Below, piece after piece: positions 8,761 to 17,497 of a stretch of 64,000 nt of DNA. This DNA comes from Pelagibius sp. Alg239-R121 (GTDB lineage: Bacteria; Pseudomonadota; Alphaproteobacteria; Kiloniellales; Kiloniellaceae). Every line of letters begins with the position of its first letter. Position 1 is the stretch's first letter. A program made the position numbers and the translations under genes. The notes under the pieces are model-generated. The model did no database searches. It saw only the letters and a program-made list of their open reading frames with translations, and was not told where the DNA came from. The stretch covers positions 62,001 to 126,000 of the forward strand of contig NZ_CAMZOF010000002.1 in the NCBI RefSeq assembly GCF_947331435.1, read 5' to 3'.

Positions 8761-10118
8761 TTCGCGGCAGTTCCGGTCGGAACCTGTTCCGTCGCGATCA
8801 AAAAGGCCGAGGCCTCATTGGCAAGATTGACGCTTTCATCCACCGAGAGGGAACCGTTTACGATTTGCGCTGAGTTGACGATATACAATCCTGGGATCGA
8901 TGTCGCCATCGGCGGGAGCTTTTCGCTGTAGTTCAGAGTCGAGACCGCAAGAACATGGCGGGTTCTCGTCACCTTAAATGACTTGATGTTTTCGCGCGCC
9001 AAGCCGGGGAACATGCGCAGTAACGCGGGGACGAAAGCGGCTTCAACCTCTTCGTCGGAAGCGCCAAGCAACGGATCATCCAGTGGCAGATACTTAGGCA
9101 GATAGACCAGATGCCGGCCACCGGTCTCGACGCGATCTATCAAGGTTGACATCTCAATGACCGTCGTAAAGGGAATAGTCTCGTCGGTGATATAGGTCAG
9201 ATAGGCGCCACCAAGAGAACGGTCCAACAGAAGCGAGGCACACACGATCCCCTGATAGAGAATATCCTCGTGCTGCAGCCTTTCCCTGTCGTTGAGACCG
9301 GCGCAGACCTTTGTCGCGATCGGTGAAGCACAGGTGTTGACGACCCGGTCGAAGTGACGGACGTCTTCGCCCGCCGTCACCTGGAATCCATTGCCCGAAG
9401 ACGTTACGGCGGTGACTGGCATGCCGGTTTCAAGAGTGACACCACCGGCTTGGAGCTTCTCTGCGAGGGTCGCCAGAATTCGACGGTAGCCACCAGGCAC
9501 ATAACCGAACATCTCGGTTTTCAAGCCGCCGCGCCGGGCCGCATAAAAGCGCCGGATTACCGACCAGATATAGGCCGCCGAGGCTTTTGCGTAGTTGTTT
9601 CCGAGTTTCGAACGCAGCAAAGGCCGCCAAAGGTTCTGGTAGGTCGTCTTTCCTGAAAGCCGGGTCAGCCAGGCTTCAGCACTCAGCTGCTCAAGCGGCC
9701 GGCCATTCTCGATGCGTGAACCGTAGATGATCGTCGCTGCCAGTCGCGCCTTGTCAATCAGGCCCAGCACCGGCAGGCGGATATAATCGATCGAATTATT
9801 GAGCGCATGCATCGAGCTGCCGGTATAGAAGTTCGTCTTAGTGACGCTCCAGCGCACATCCTGTTCCAGCCCCAGTTCCTCCAGCAACGCCCGCAGCCGC
9901 GCGTCCGAAAGCATGGTGACATGGTAATAGCGATCCCAGGTTACATCGCCAACCTGCCAGGCCGAAGCCAGACCTCCCAATGACGGCGCCGCCTCCAGCA
10001 CAGTGACCTTTTCGCCGGCCTGACTGAGCCGGTACGCCAAGGTCAGACCGAGCATCCCCCCACCGACAATCGCCCAGTGGCGCGGTGCCGCTGCGGGCGC
10101 AGGCGTCCTAGCGTCCAT
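8757..10118 (-). CDS. FAD/NAD(P)-dependent oxidoreductase (amine-oxidase / protoporphyrinogen-oxidase-like)
   Basis: About 453 residues from the ATG at 10118, the start closest to the end of the upstream gene (11-base overlap). A second ATG at 10133 gives five more residues, and the frame stays open further upstream inside the preceding gene. The dinucleotide fold AIVGGGMLGLTLAYRLSQAG followed by VTVLEA begins near residue 15. The WDRYYHVTMLSD segment resembles oxidoreductases of the UDP-galactopyranose mutase / amine oxidase superfamily that often sit in glycan clusters. It probably oxidises or isomerises a sugar of the pathway; the reaction is not determined. Confidence 0.72.
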   Translation of the reverse strand: MDARTPAPAAAPRHWAIVGGGMLGLTLAYRLSQAGEKVTVLEAAPSLGGLASAWQVGDVTWDRYYHVTMLSDARLRALLEELGLEQDVRWSVTKTNFYTGSSMHALNNSIDYIRLPVLGLIDKARLAATIIYGSRIENGRPLEQLSAEAWLTRLSGKTTYQNLWRPLLRSKLGNNYAKASAAYIWSVIRRFYAARRGGLKTEMFGYVPGGYRRILATLAEKLQAGGVTLETGMPVTAVTSSGNGFQVTAGEDVRHFDRVVNTCASPIATKVCAGLNDRERLQHEDILYQGIVCASLLLDRSLGGAYLTYITDETIPFTTVIEMSTLIDRVETGGRHLVYLPKYLPLDDPLLGASDEEVEAAFVPALLRMFPGLARENIKSFKVTRTRHVLAVSTLNYSEKLPPMATSIPGLYIVNSAQIVNGSLSVDESVNLANEASAFLIATEQVPTGTAAK

Positions 10119-11808
10119 CACTGTTGTCGGCATAGGAGGTTTGAAGCTCAGCGGTGACCGGCTCCGGCATAGGCCGGCCGAGCCAGCGCAGGCTCGCCAA
10201 ACGGAACGCCAGCCGCAGGTGACCTGCGATGGTGCGGAAAATCTTGATTTTGGATTGCCCCAGCAAACGCGTCTCCAGTACCGCCGGATATTCGACAATC
10301 TTGCGGTTGGCCAGATCCATGCGCCCTAGGATTTCGGTCACGCCGCAAAAGCCTGGGTCGTAGACTGTGATGTCTTCGATGGCACGCTGCCGGTACAGGC
10401 GGAAACAGCTGGTGTAGCTGGTCAACTTATGACGCAGTACACAGCGGTACATAAAGGCTGAACCCCGGGACAACAGAGAACGCCAGGCTGGAACAGCAAG
10501 CATTGCACCCTGCGCATGCGCCGGCGACGCCGCGACCACATCGACATCCTCCTCCATCATCGACATCATCTCGAAAAGCTGGTCCGGCGAGAAAGTGCAG
10601 TCCGCATCCAACGCTGCAAGAAACTCGGTTCGCACCTGACCGAAGCCGGTGACCAGGGCAGCAGCAATGCCCTTATTTACCTCATGCCGGACCAGACGGA
10701 AGCGTTCGCGATCCCCAAAATACTCCTGCAGAAGTTTCCAGGTATCATCGCTGCTGCCGTCATCAACCAGAACGTAGTGCAGGTCGAACAGGCCGTCGCC
10801 CTGTGCTGCGAAGCGCGCCAGTGTTTTCTCTAGATAAGGCAGCGTCTCGGATTCGTTGTAGCAGGGAATAACCAGAGTGAGTGGGATATTGCCATCGCCA
10901 TTCCCAATCTCCGGCACCCACTGCTCTGCCTCCGCCGGGCGTTCGGCGCTCGGACGCGGTGACGCCGCTTCAAGCGTCAGACCCAGGTGTTCGGCAATCG
11001 AAGTGAAATCGTAGCGCTCGAGATAATAACGGATCTTGTCGGGCATAGCCTCGAGGTTGCGGTAGTGCCGCAGCTGCTGAACGAAACTTGCCGCTGAAAT
11101 CTTCGGCTGGTCAGGTTCCAATTCCCAACTGTGAAAGTAAAGCACCAGCGGATCCTGGTTGCCTTCGATCCATTTTTCAACACCGGGCCGAATGAGCCAG
11201 TCGGGCAACTGCCGCATGTAGTTGCCGCCGCTCATCAACAGCGGCTGTCCCAGGATCGAAAGGCGCGACGCGGGCACCTCGGTCACCGCGCCCAGAGGCC
11301 CCCGGTGCTTGTGAACCACGCCCTGTGCGGCGCCGGGAGCGCGCAGGCTTGAATCGTACGAGAAACCGGCGTCTGCAAGGGCATCCAAAGCCCAGGTATC
11401 TTGCGGGCCAATCCAGCCACGCCCGATTCGAAAGCCCTCGACAGCCTGCCCGGTTGCATCTTCCACCGCCGCCCGCGACCGGCGGACGTCTTTTGCGAAA
11501 TCCTGCTGAGATAGTTCGCCGATCCGGTGGTGAAAATAGTTCTGGCAGGCGATCTCGTGACCTTCTTCAACGATCCGGCGCAAAATCTGGGGATGATTGT
11601 CGGCGATCCAGCCGCAGCTGAAGAAAGTCGCCTGGCTGCCGGTCTCGGCCAGAAGTTCCAGCGTGCGCTCGGTGTTACGCTTCAGGTTGGTTTCGAAACG
11701 ACCCCAGTAGCCACTGGGGATAAGATGACTGAAAGCCCCGACCTGGAAATAGTCCTCGACCACGACCGTCAGAATATGTTTGCGGTTCAGCTTGGTCTCC
11801 AGGGTCAC
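10108..11808 (-). CDS. Bifunctional polysaccharide deacetylase - GT2 glycosyltransferase fusion
   Basis: 566 residues from a GTG whose GTGA overlaps the stop of the epimerase gene; a longer in-frame start at 11928 would lie inside that gene and is unlikely. Residues about 10-290 are a polysaccharide deacetylase of the type found in XrtA/PEP-CTERM exopolysaccharide loci: VVVEDYFQVGAFSHL, ATFFSCGW, GHEIACQNYFHHRIG, EGFRIGRGWIG. Residues about 322-540 are a family 2 glycosyltransferase with LVIPCYNESE, VLVDDGSSDDTW and the DxD-like ALDADCTF. The first domain would deacetylate a sugar, and the second would transfer a sugar to a lipid or growing glycan. The two activities in one chain imply sequential steps. 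Confidence 0.85.
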   Translation of the reverse strand: MTLETKLNRKHILTVVVEDYFQVGAFSHLIPSGYWGRFETNLKRNTERTLELLAETGSQATFFSCGWIADNHPQILRRIVEEGHEIACQNYFHHRIGELSQQDFAKDVRRSRAAVEDATGQAVEGFRIGRGWIGPQDTWALDALADAGFSYDSSLRAPGAAQGVVHKHRGPLGAVTEVPASRLSILGQPLLMSGGNYMRQLPDWLIRPGVEKWIEGNQDPLVLYFHSWELEPDQPKISAASFVQQLRHYRNLEAMPDKIRYYLERYDFTSIAEHLGLTLEAASPRPSAERPAEAEQWVPEIGNGDGNIPLTLVIPCYNESETLPYLEKTLARFAAQGDGLFDLHYVLVDDGSSDDTWKLLQEYFGDRERFRLVRHEVNKGIAAALVTGFGQVRTEFLAALDADCTFSPDQLFEMMSMMEEDVDVVAASPAHAQGAMLAVPAWRSLLSRGSAFMYRCVLRHKLTSYTSCFRLYRQRAIEDITVYDPGFCGVTEILGRMDLANRKIVEYPAVLETRLLGQSKIKIFRTIAGHLRLAFRLASLRWLGRPMPEPVTAELQTSYADNSDGR

Positions 11809-12971
11809 TGCACGGCCCTCGTCTGCTGCACCTGACCGGTTAGAAAGTCCACGAATGCCTGAGCGATACGTGCAGAGCTTTGCGCGTCGCCAAAGGGATT
11901 CGCAATGGGCTTGATAGATGCGATCCACTTATTCAAAGCGTCGCAATCGCCCAGCAACTCCTCGAGCTGTCCAGGCCCCTCACCGGCCAGTTTGGCAACG
12001 CCGGCATCGATAGCCTCCGGACGTTCGGTCACGCTGCGCAGCACCAGCAAAGGTTTACCCAGACTGGCGACTTCCTCCTGCACTCCACCGGAATCCGAAA
12101 CGATCAGCCAGGCGGCCTGCAGCAGCCGCACAAAAGAAGGATAGTCCAGCGGTTCAATCAAGCTAACCCTCTCACTATCGGAAAGGATACGCTGCACGGT
12201 CTCCTTGACCATTGGATTGGGATGCACGGGGACGACCAGTGCCGTATCGGGACGCTCCATGATGAAGGCGCGCAAGGTTCGCAGGTTTCGATCAAGTGTC
12301 GTGCCGAAGCTTTCACGCCTATGGGTCGTCAGGACGACCGGTTTCAGGCCTTTAAGGTTTTCCAGCAAGACGTCGAGATCAGGAGACGATTGTGACTTTT
12401 GGATCGCGTTTTGTAACGATGAGACCACCGGATTGCCGGTTACAATGATATCCTGAGGCGCAATTCCCTCGCGTACCAGTTCCGCACGATTGCGCCGCGT
12501 CGGTGCGCAATGCAGCGAAGCGACGTGGGAAATCAGACGTCGATTTGTCTCTTCAGGGAATGGATTTGCCGGGTCGCCGGTGCGCAGACCTGCCTCGATG
12601 TGGGCGACAGGAATGGCGCGCATCCGTCCAGCCAGGGCGCCCGCAAGAGCACTGGTCGTATCTCCCTGTACGACGATCAGATTGGGCTGCACCTCCGCAA
12701 TCACCAGGTCCAGCGCGGCAATTGTCTTGGAAAGCAAGGCATTCAGCGATTGTCCAGCGGACATTACGCCCAGGTGATAATCGACTTCGGTATCGAGAAG
12801 CCCGAGAAATGCCGGAAGCAAATCGGCCTGCTGAGCCGTCGAAACAATGGTGACACGGACCTCGTCGTAGCGGCCGAGCTGGCACGCGACTGGAGCGACC
12901 TTGATCAACTCAGGCCGGGTTCCGGCGATAATCATTATGCGGTCGCCGCTGGCAGAAAAAACCTTAGTCAT
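11805..12971 (-). CDS. wecB: UDP-N-acetylglucosamine 2-epimerase (non-hydrolysing)
   Basis: 388 residues, full length for this family. The motifs GTRPELIK (near 17), VVQGDTTSA (near 100), AHIEAGLRTGD (near 123) and PEETNRRL (near 138), and the late SDSGGVQEE segment, are all present. It interconverts UDP-GlcNAc and UDP-ManNAc in the cytoplasm and supplies ManNAc-derived sugars for surface glycans. It is the first gene of a six-gene, mostly overlapping operon, so the glycan likely contains ManNAc or a derivative that is later deacetylated. The gene symbol is given by family; the pathway here is not enterobacterial common antigen. Confidence 0.88.
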   Translation of the reverse strand: MTKVFSASGDRIMIIAGTRPELIKVAPVACQLGRYDEVRVTIVSTAQQADLLPAFLGLLDTEVDYHLGVMSAGQSLNALLSKTIAALDLVIAEVQPNLIVVQGDTTSALAGALAGRMRAIPVAHIEAGLRTGDPANPFPEETNRRLISHVASLHCAPTRRNRAELVREGIAPQDIIVTGNPVVSSLQNAIQKSQSSPDLDVLLENLKGLKPVVLTTHRRESFGTTLDRNLRTLRAFIMERPDTALVVPVHPNPMVKETVQRILSDSERVSLIEPLDYPSFVRLLQAAWLIVSDSGGVQEEVASLGKPLLVLRSVTERPEAIDAGVAKLAGEGPGQLEELLGDCDALNKWIASIKPIANPFGDAQSSARIAQAFVDFLTGQVQQTRAVQ

Positions 12972-13670
12972 TAACTTTTTATATCAAATAGTTGATGCCG
13001 GATCGGAAAGCGTCCAGCCAAGCCATGCCCGAAATTTGCCACAGCCCGACCGATCTTAAGTGATAACCACCGCTATTCATACGTCAGATTGATTAAAAAA
13101 GTATCCGCGGGTTGTGCGAATTCACGTGCGAGATCAATGGGGTCGTAAGGTTAGGGTGGCAGACGCGCCAACCAGTTTGAAAGTGCAAAACACCGACCAG
13201 ATGCTGAGTTTCTAAAGCAAAAGCCGAATGAAATAAGCCATCGCTCTCAAATCTCACCCACATGGGGCACGACAACCGCACAGATTCATTCTATTGTTAT
13301 TGCTCAATTTTTGAGCGTCGATGTCGGCGCAAGAGCCTGATCATTTGCTCGGAAACAGAGAAAAACTTGCATCAGTCTCTATTTTTGAACTAACAGCGCG
13401 AATACGCTCTTGATCGGTTCGATCATGAACGATCGTACTCCAAGGTTTACTTAACGATGTATAACAGTGACGCCCAAAGCCCTACAGCAGGCTTTTTCGC
13501 CTGGACGACCCAGCTTGCCGAGGATTTTCGTGAAGAGGTCCTGGCGATCCACATCCAAGCGCTGGACCGTTCTTTTTTTGCGACGACCAAGGGCATGACC
13601 TATTCACGGGTGGAGAAAATCGACGATTCTTCAAGCCGTTAGCAAATTTCCCGCTGAGCCTTGGGCTAAT
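12972..13670. other. Intergenic region upstream of the glycan operon
   Basis: About 700 bases with no convincing gene. It must hold the promoter of the minus-strand glycan operon, whose first gene starts at 12971. A 61-codon open frame at 13457-13642 (+) has no family resemblance and no clear ribosome site. No hairpin of terminator strength was noticed. Confidence 0.4.
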
Positions 13671-14324
13671 TTAGAATCCGCAATCCTCCTGCAGCAACTC
13701 CGCCCGCCGTATGGTGCCGTCGTTGGCCTTGTATTCGTAGACAACTTTCCTGACAGGCCCTTCCAGATAGCTTTTCAGATCGACACAGGCGACGAGCATC
13801 GTCCACTTGACGTATTCCGCATCGAAGCTGTTATCGTCCAACGTGGGGAGGTCGATATCCAAATGATAAGTCAAAGACTTATCGGATAGATTCGTCGACA
13901 TTCTCACCAACGTTGTCTCTTCGTCGATCTCCATCGGCAGGGTAAAATTCTCAAACCGGATGCCGGTCGCAATGTCGTGCCATGAAGGCAGAATCAACCC
14001 GAAAGTCACTGCCGCAAGCTGGAACGAACGAAAGATGCCGATGACGGCTAACAGGCTTGCAAGCCATCCCCAGAAACCGCGCTTTCGCTTGTAGGCCGCG
14101 GCATTGATAATGGCGATCGCGACAAATATTCCCCAAACCAGCTCAAATACGGTCAAACCGTATAGAGCGTTCTGATACAGCAAATCACTCTCGAAATACG
14201 CCGCGATGTAATGAGAGATTGCAGTCGAGGCGATGGTGACGACCAAACCGCCCAAAACACCCCACAGCCAATAGGTCTTCGCCAGCCCGGCTTTGCCTTT
14301 GAATAGATCGATAACCAATGTCAC
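13671..14324 (-). CDS. Hypothetical membrane protein with C-terminal exported domain
   Basis: 217 residues. Three hydrophobic helices are visible (about 19-45, 55-76, 84-112). The last 100 residues are hydrophilic, with two cysteines (one in LVACVDLK, one three residues from the end) that could form a disulfide outside the inner membrane. I do not recognise the family. The GKAGLAKTYWLWGVLGG opening is common in small bacterial membrane proteins of unknown role. It stands alone between two long non-coding stretches. Confidence 0.65.
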   Translation of the reverse strand: MTLVIDLFKGKAGLAKTYWLWGVLGGLVVTIASTAISHYIAAYFESDLLYQNALYGLTVFELVWGIFVAIAIINAAAYKRKRGFWGWLASLLAVIGIFRSFQLAAVTFGLILPSWHDIATGIRFENFTLPMEIDEETTLVRMSTNLSDKSLTYHLDIDLPTLDDNSFDAEYVKWTMLVACVDLKSYLEGPVRKVVYEYKANDGTIRRAELLQEDCGF

Positions 14325-15042
14325 TGACTAAAATAATTTCCTGCGTAGTACCGGATCACCAAAAGACAATCGCTTTAAATCTATTCGCATCTGATGTTGC
14401 CTGTCTGGACGGCAACCTGCGAACACTCATCCAGTGATACGAAGCAGGACAGGAAATAACAATCAAAATTGAATATTAACCACATCTCTCAACTTAAACG
14501 GGGCATAAAATAAAATGCCACGGCTTTCCGCCAACGAAAGCTCTTGCAATCCTACCCCTTCGGCTGGCGCAGCCATCCACGCTGTAAACTCAATCGCTCT
14601 GCCGATAAGACCGAGCGGTCTCATGGCATAAAACAGGGGGTGTCGAACGGCGCATCAGTCGCGCTTTCTCATTCTTAGACACCGCCGAGCTCGATTTCGG
14701 GACTCAGGCCATTTTGCCCTGGCATCGACTGAACAATGGACAAGCGGTCTTATAGTGGCATTCCTCTGACACAACATTGTCTCACGTTACCCATGCTTCC
14801 CAAGTTCATACTGCGACTTATATACTGACTTATAGCCACTCCTTTCGAATTTCATGCGCTGCGTATTTTGAGGGCATCTCAATTCAATGTCCCGCACTGC
14901 GTCCTCGATATTGTGTAAGAACGCAGCCCAACGTTTGTTTTGCTTGGGCCTTTGAGCAACGACGGAAAGTCAAATCTGTTCCGTCATCTCTTTGGAGGCT
15001 GCGCAAGATAGTTGGTGTTACCGGACCATTTGGATACTCGCT
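14325..15042. other. Long intergenic region upstream of the SARP/TolB regulator
   Basis: About 700 bases containing no supported gene. Short open frames here have no recognisable motifs. It separates two divergent genes and must carry both promoters. Its base composition is patchy, with AT-rich tracts near 14450-14520 and 14800-14850. Confidence 0.4.
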
Positions 15043-17223
15043 ATGAAGCAAAGTGCCGATCACCGCGATAGATCCGCCAATCCAGGTCATGCTTGGGCCG
15101 CCAGTGATCCTGCACCCGTCGAAATCCTACTGTTTGGATCGTTGCAGGTATGGTCGCAGGGCGCATCGATACAGCTGAAGGGTGTTAAGGATGGCGCATT
15201 CCTCTCAGCTCTCGCTGCGGCACCCGGGCTGAGCCTCTCACGAGACAGCCTTGCCGGAATGCTCTGGGAAAACAGTAGTGAACGACACGCGCGCGACAGC
15301 TTAAAGCAAACACTTCTAAAGACACGACGGCTGCTCGATCCCACAGGAATGGACGTAATCTGCGCCGATCGCGATGCGATCTGGTTCAATGCCGGTCAGG
15401 TCAGGGTTGATGTGGCGGAGTTCACCGGGATGCTTGCTGATTCCTCTCTTCGGTCCGTCGACACCGCCATAGGGCTGCGACGGGGTCCATTTCTGGAGGG
15501 CCAAGCGCCGGTCGGGCAGGAATATGATGGCTGGTTGTTCGCGGAACGGACAAGGCTCGACCGGCTCTATTTAGATGCGGCGATGGGCATTATGAGGCAA
15601 GCCGAGCTCGCCGGTCGAACTGAGCGCGCGCTCGAGGTCGCAAAAAGGGTTTTGTCCGTCGATACAGAAAATGAGACGGCAGCGAGATGCCTGATGCGTC
15701 TTCTTTCGCAGCATGGCGAACGCCGCGCGGCACTACGCTTCTATGATTCCTTGCGCGAACGGCTGAACGATGAGTTTGCGATTCAACCCCAGCAGGCGAC
15801 CGTCGATCTCTACAACGCGATCCGTAAGCCGTACAATCGGCGTAAGACAGAGTTGCCGGCAATCGTCGAGCCGGGTCCAGTGCCGGCAAAAGCGCCAAAC
15901 CCTCAAGAGATCTCGATTGCAGTGTTGCCCTTTGCCAATTTGGGGCCGGACCTCGTGGATGATTTCTTTATCGATGGCTTGACGGAAGATATCGTCACCG
16001 ACCTTTCCGGTGCGGTCGGAATCTCTGTCGCGTCGCGTCACACCACCCTCGCGATGAAAGAGCACGCCATTGGCGCAGTGCAGGCGGCGCGGCACTTTGC
16101 GGTCAGTCACGTTCTTGAAGGCAGTGTCCGGCGAGAGAACAACTGCCTTCGGGTGACGGTCCGGCTCATCGATGGGCATAGCGGGCACCAGATCTGGGCA
16201 CAACGCTACGACCGCGGGGATGAAGGCGTATTTGCGCTCCAAGACGAGCTATCGCGTGATGTTGCAGAAATCCTGAAGGTCAAACTCTCGGCCGAGCGTC
16301 GTGGCGATGGCAGCCTGTCCGGCACCAGATGTCTTGAAGCCTATGAGGCTTACCACAAAGGCCGCGCGTTCTATCTCAGGGGCATGAATTCATTCAGCCT
16401 TCGGGTTTCGCGTATGTTGTTAACACGCGCGATCGAGCTGGACCCAGGCTACGCCCTCGCCTACGCGCAACTGGCTATTTGCGAATCCTACCTGGCGATG
16501 AGCCTGATCAACACAAACGCGGAATCCTGTTTCGAGGCTTGCATGGAGCACAGCCGCAAAGCGTTAAAACTGGATCCGTTCCTCGCCGAAGCTCATGCCG
16601 GCAAGGGCCTCGCGCACTATGCCGCCGGGCAGTACACCGAAGCTGGTATAGACCTGGATGCCGCGATCCGGCTCGACGATTCGCTATTCGAGGCGCATTT
16701 CTTTCAGGCGCGCAACAAGCATCTTCTTGGCCAGCGCGACGAGGCCGCCTGGCTGTTTGAGCGTTCAGCGGCATTGAGACCAAATGACTTTCGGGCGGTT
16801 GGGTTATTGGCTGAGGAATATCTGGCGCTGGGGTGTGGCGACAAAGCGCGTTTCGCCTTTGGACGATGTCTCATGCGGTTGAAGGCCGAAGTTGAAATCC
16901 ATCCCGACAACGCCGGCGCCCTGGCATTTGGCAGTGCAGTGCTTGCCCACCTCGGCCACACAAAACAGGCAATCGATTGGGCGAACTGGGCACTGGCGAT
17001 TGGGCCTGAGGATTGCCTTATTCACTACAACAGTGCGCGAACGTGGATGATTCTGTCACGCCCAGAAGATGCTCTTACCGCATTGGAAGCCGCATTTTCC
17101 ATGCCCATCGTCGTGCGCAAGCGACTGGCAATGTGGATGGCCTTCGATAAGGATCTGGAACCGCTCGCGGGAAACCCTAGGTTTGAGCGTTTACTTGCCT
17201 GTCGGTCCGATCCCCAAGCCTGA
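15043..17223 (+). CDS. SARP-type transcriptional regulator with BTAD, TolB-like and TPR domains
   Basis: 726 residues from the ATG at 15043; a TTG at 14992 would add 17 residues. Domains in order: an OmpR-type winged helix (about 20-105; PVEILLFGSLQVW...), a BTAD helical domain (about 110-255), a TolB-like/adenylate-cyclase-associated segment with ISIAVLPFANLG and DGLTEDIVTDLS (about 285-430), then TPR-like helical repeats to the end. Proteins of this build are cytoplasmic regulators in Rhizobiales and Rhodospirillales. No cyclase catalytic domain is present. It has no operon partner, so its targets are unknown. Confidence 0.82.
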   Translation: MKQSADHRDRSANPGHAWAASDPAPVEILLFGSLQVWSQGASIQLKGVKDGAFLSALAAAPGLSLSRDSLAGMLWENSSERHARDSLKQTLLKTRRLLDPTGMDVICADRDAIWFNAGQVRVDVAEFTGMLADSSLRSVDTAIGLRRGPFLEGQAPVGQEYDGWLFAERTRLDRLYLDAAMGIMRQAELAGRTERALEVAKRVLSVDTENETAARCLMRLLSQHGERRAALRFYDSLRERLNDEFAIQPQQATVDLYNAIRKPYNRRKTELPAIVEPGPVPAKAPNPQEISIAVLPFANLGPDLVDDFFIDGLTEDIVTDLSGAVGISVASRHTTLAMKEHAIGAVQAARHFAVSHVLEGSVRRENNCLRVTVRLIDGHSGHQIWAQRYDRGDEGVFALQDELSRDVAEILKVKLSAERRGDGSLSGTRCLEAYEAYHKGRAFYLRGMNSFSLRVSRMLLTRAIELDPGYALAYAQLAICESYLAMSLINTNAESCFEACMEHSRKALKLDPFLAEAHAGKGLAHYAAGQYTEAGIDLDAAIRLDDSLFEAHFFQARNKHLLGQRDEAAWLFERSAALRPNDFRAVGLLAEEYLALGCGDKARFAFGRCLMRLKAEVEIHPDNAGALAFGSAVLAHLGHTKQAIDWANWALAIGPEDCLIHYNSARTWMILSRPEDALTALEAAFSMPIVVRKRLAMWMAFDKDLEPLAGNPRFERLLACRSDPQA

Positions 17224-17278
17224 CGGCCAGAGCGGGTTCACTCCGCCTGTAAATCGCCCAGGATCATTCTCGTCGATC

Positions 17279-17340
17279 CGGATCCACTCTATAGTGCGAT
17301 TACCTTAAACAGACTCAGCGAAAAACGATCAGACTCTGAT
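17279..17340. repeat. REP-like palindromic intergenic element, copy 2
   Basis: GAAAAACGATCAGACTCTGAT at 17320-17340 carries the AAAAACGATCAGA core also found at 2074 and, in a variant form, at 40651. The left arm near 17279-17305 pairs only imperfectly. It lies between the regulator and the metalloprotease genes. Confidence 0.45.
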
Positions 17341-17497
17341 CCGCGGGAGCAGAAAAACCCCCGGCAGATCCGATTCACGCTGATTTCACGCACCGCATAA
17401 CGCGGGCACGCAGGATGCCATGAGAGACTTTTTTTCATTGAAGTGTTGGGTGGAGACACCCGACTGGCCATGTGGCCGATTAATGAGGAGTCATTTT

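Noticed and set aside
13457-13642. 61-codon frame as a small gene
   Set aside because: It has an ATG and a protein-like composition, but no clear ribosome site, no recognised motif and no neighbour linking it to a function.
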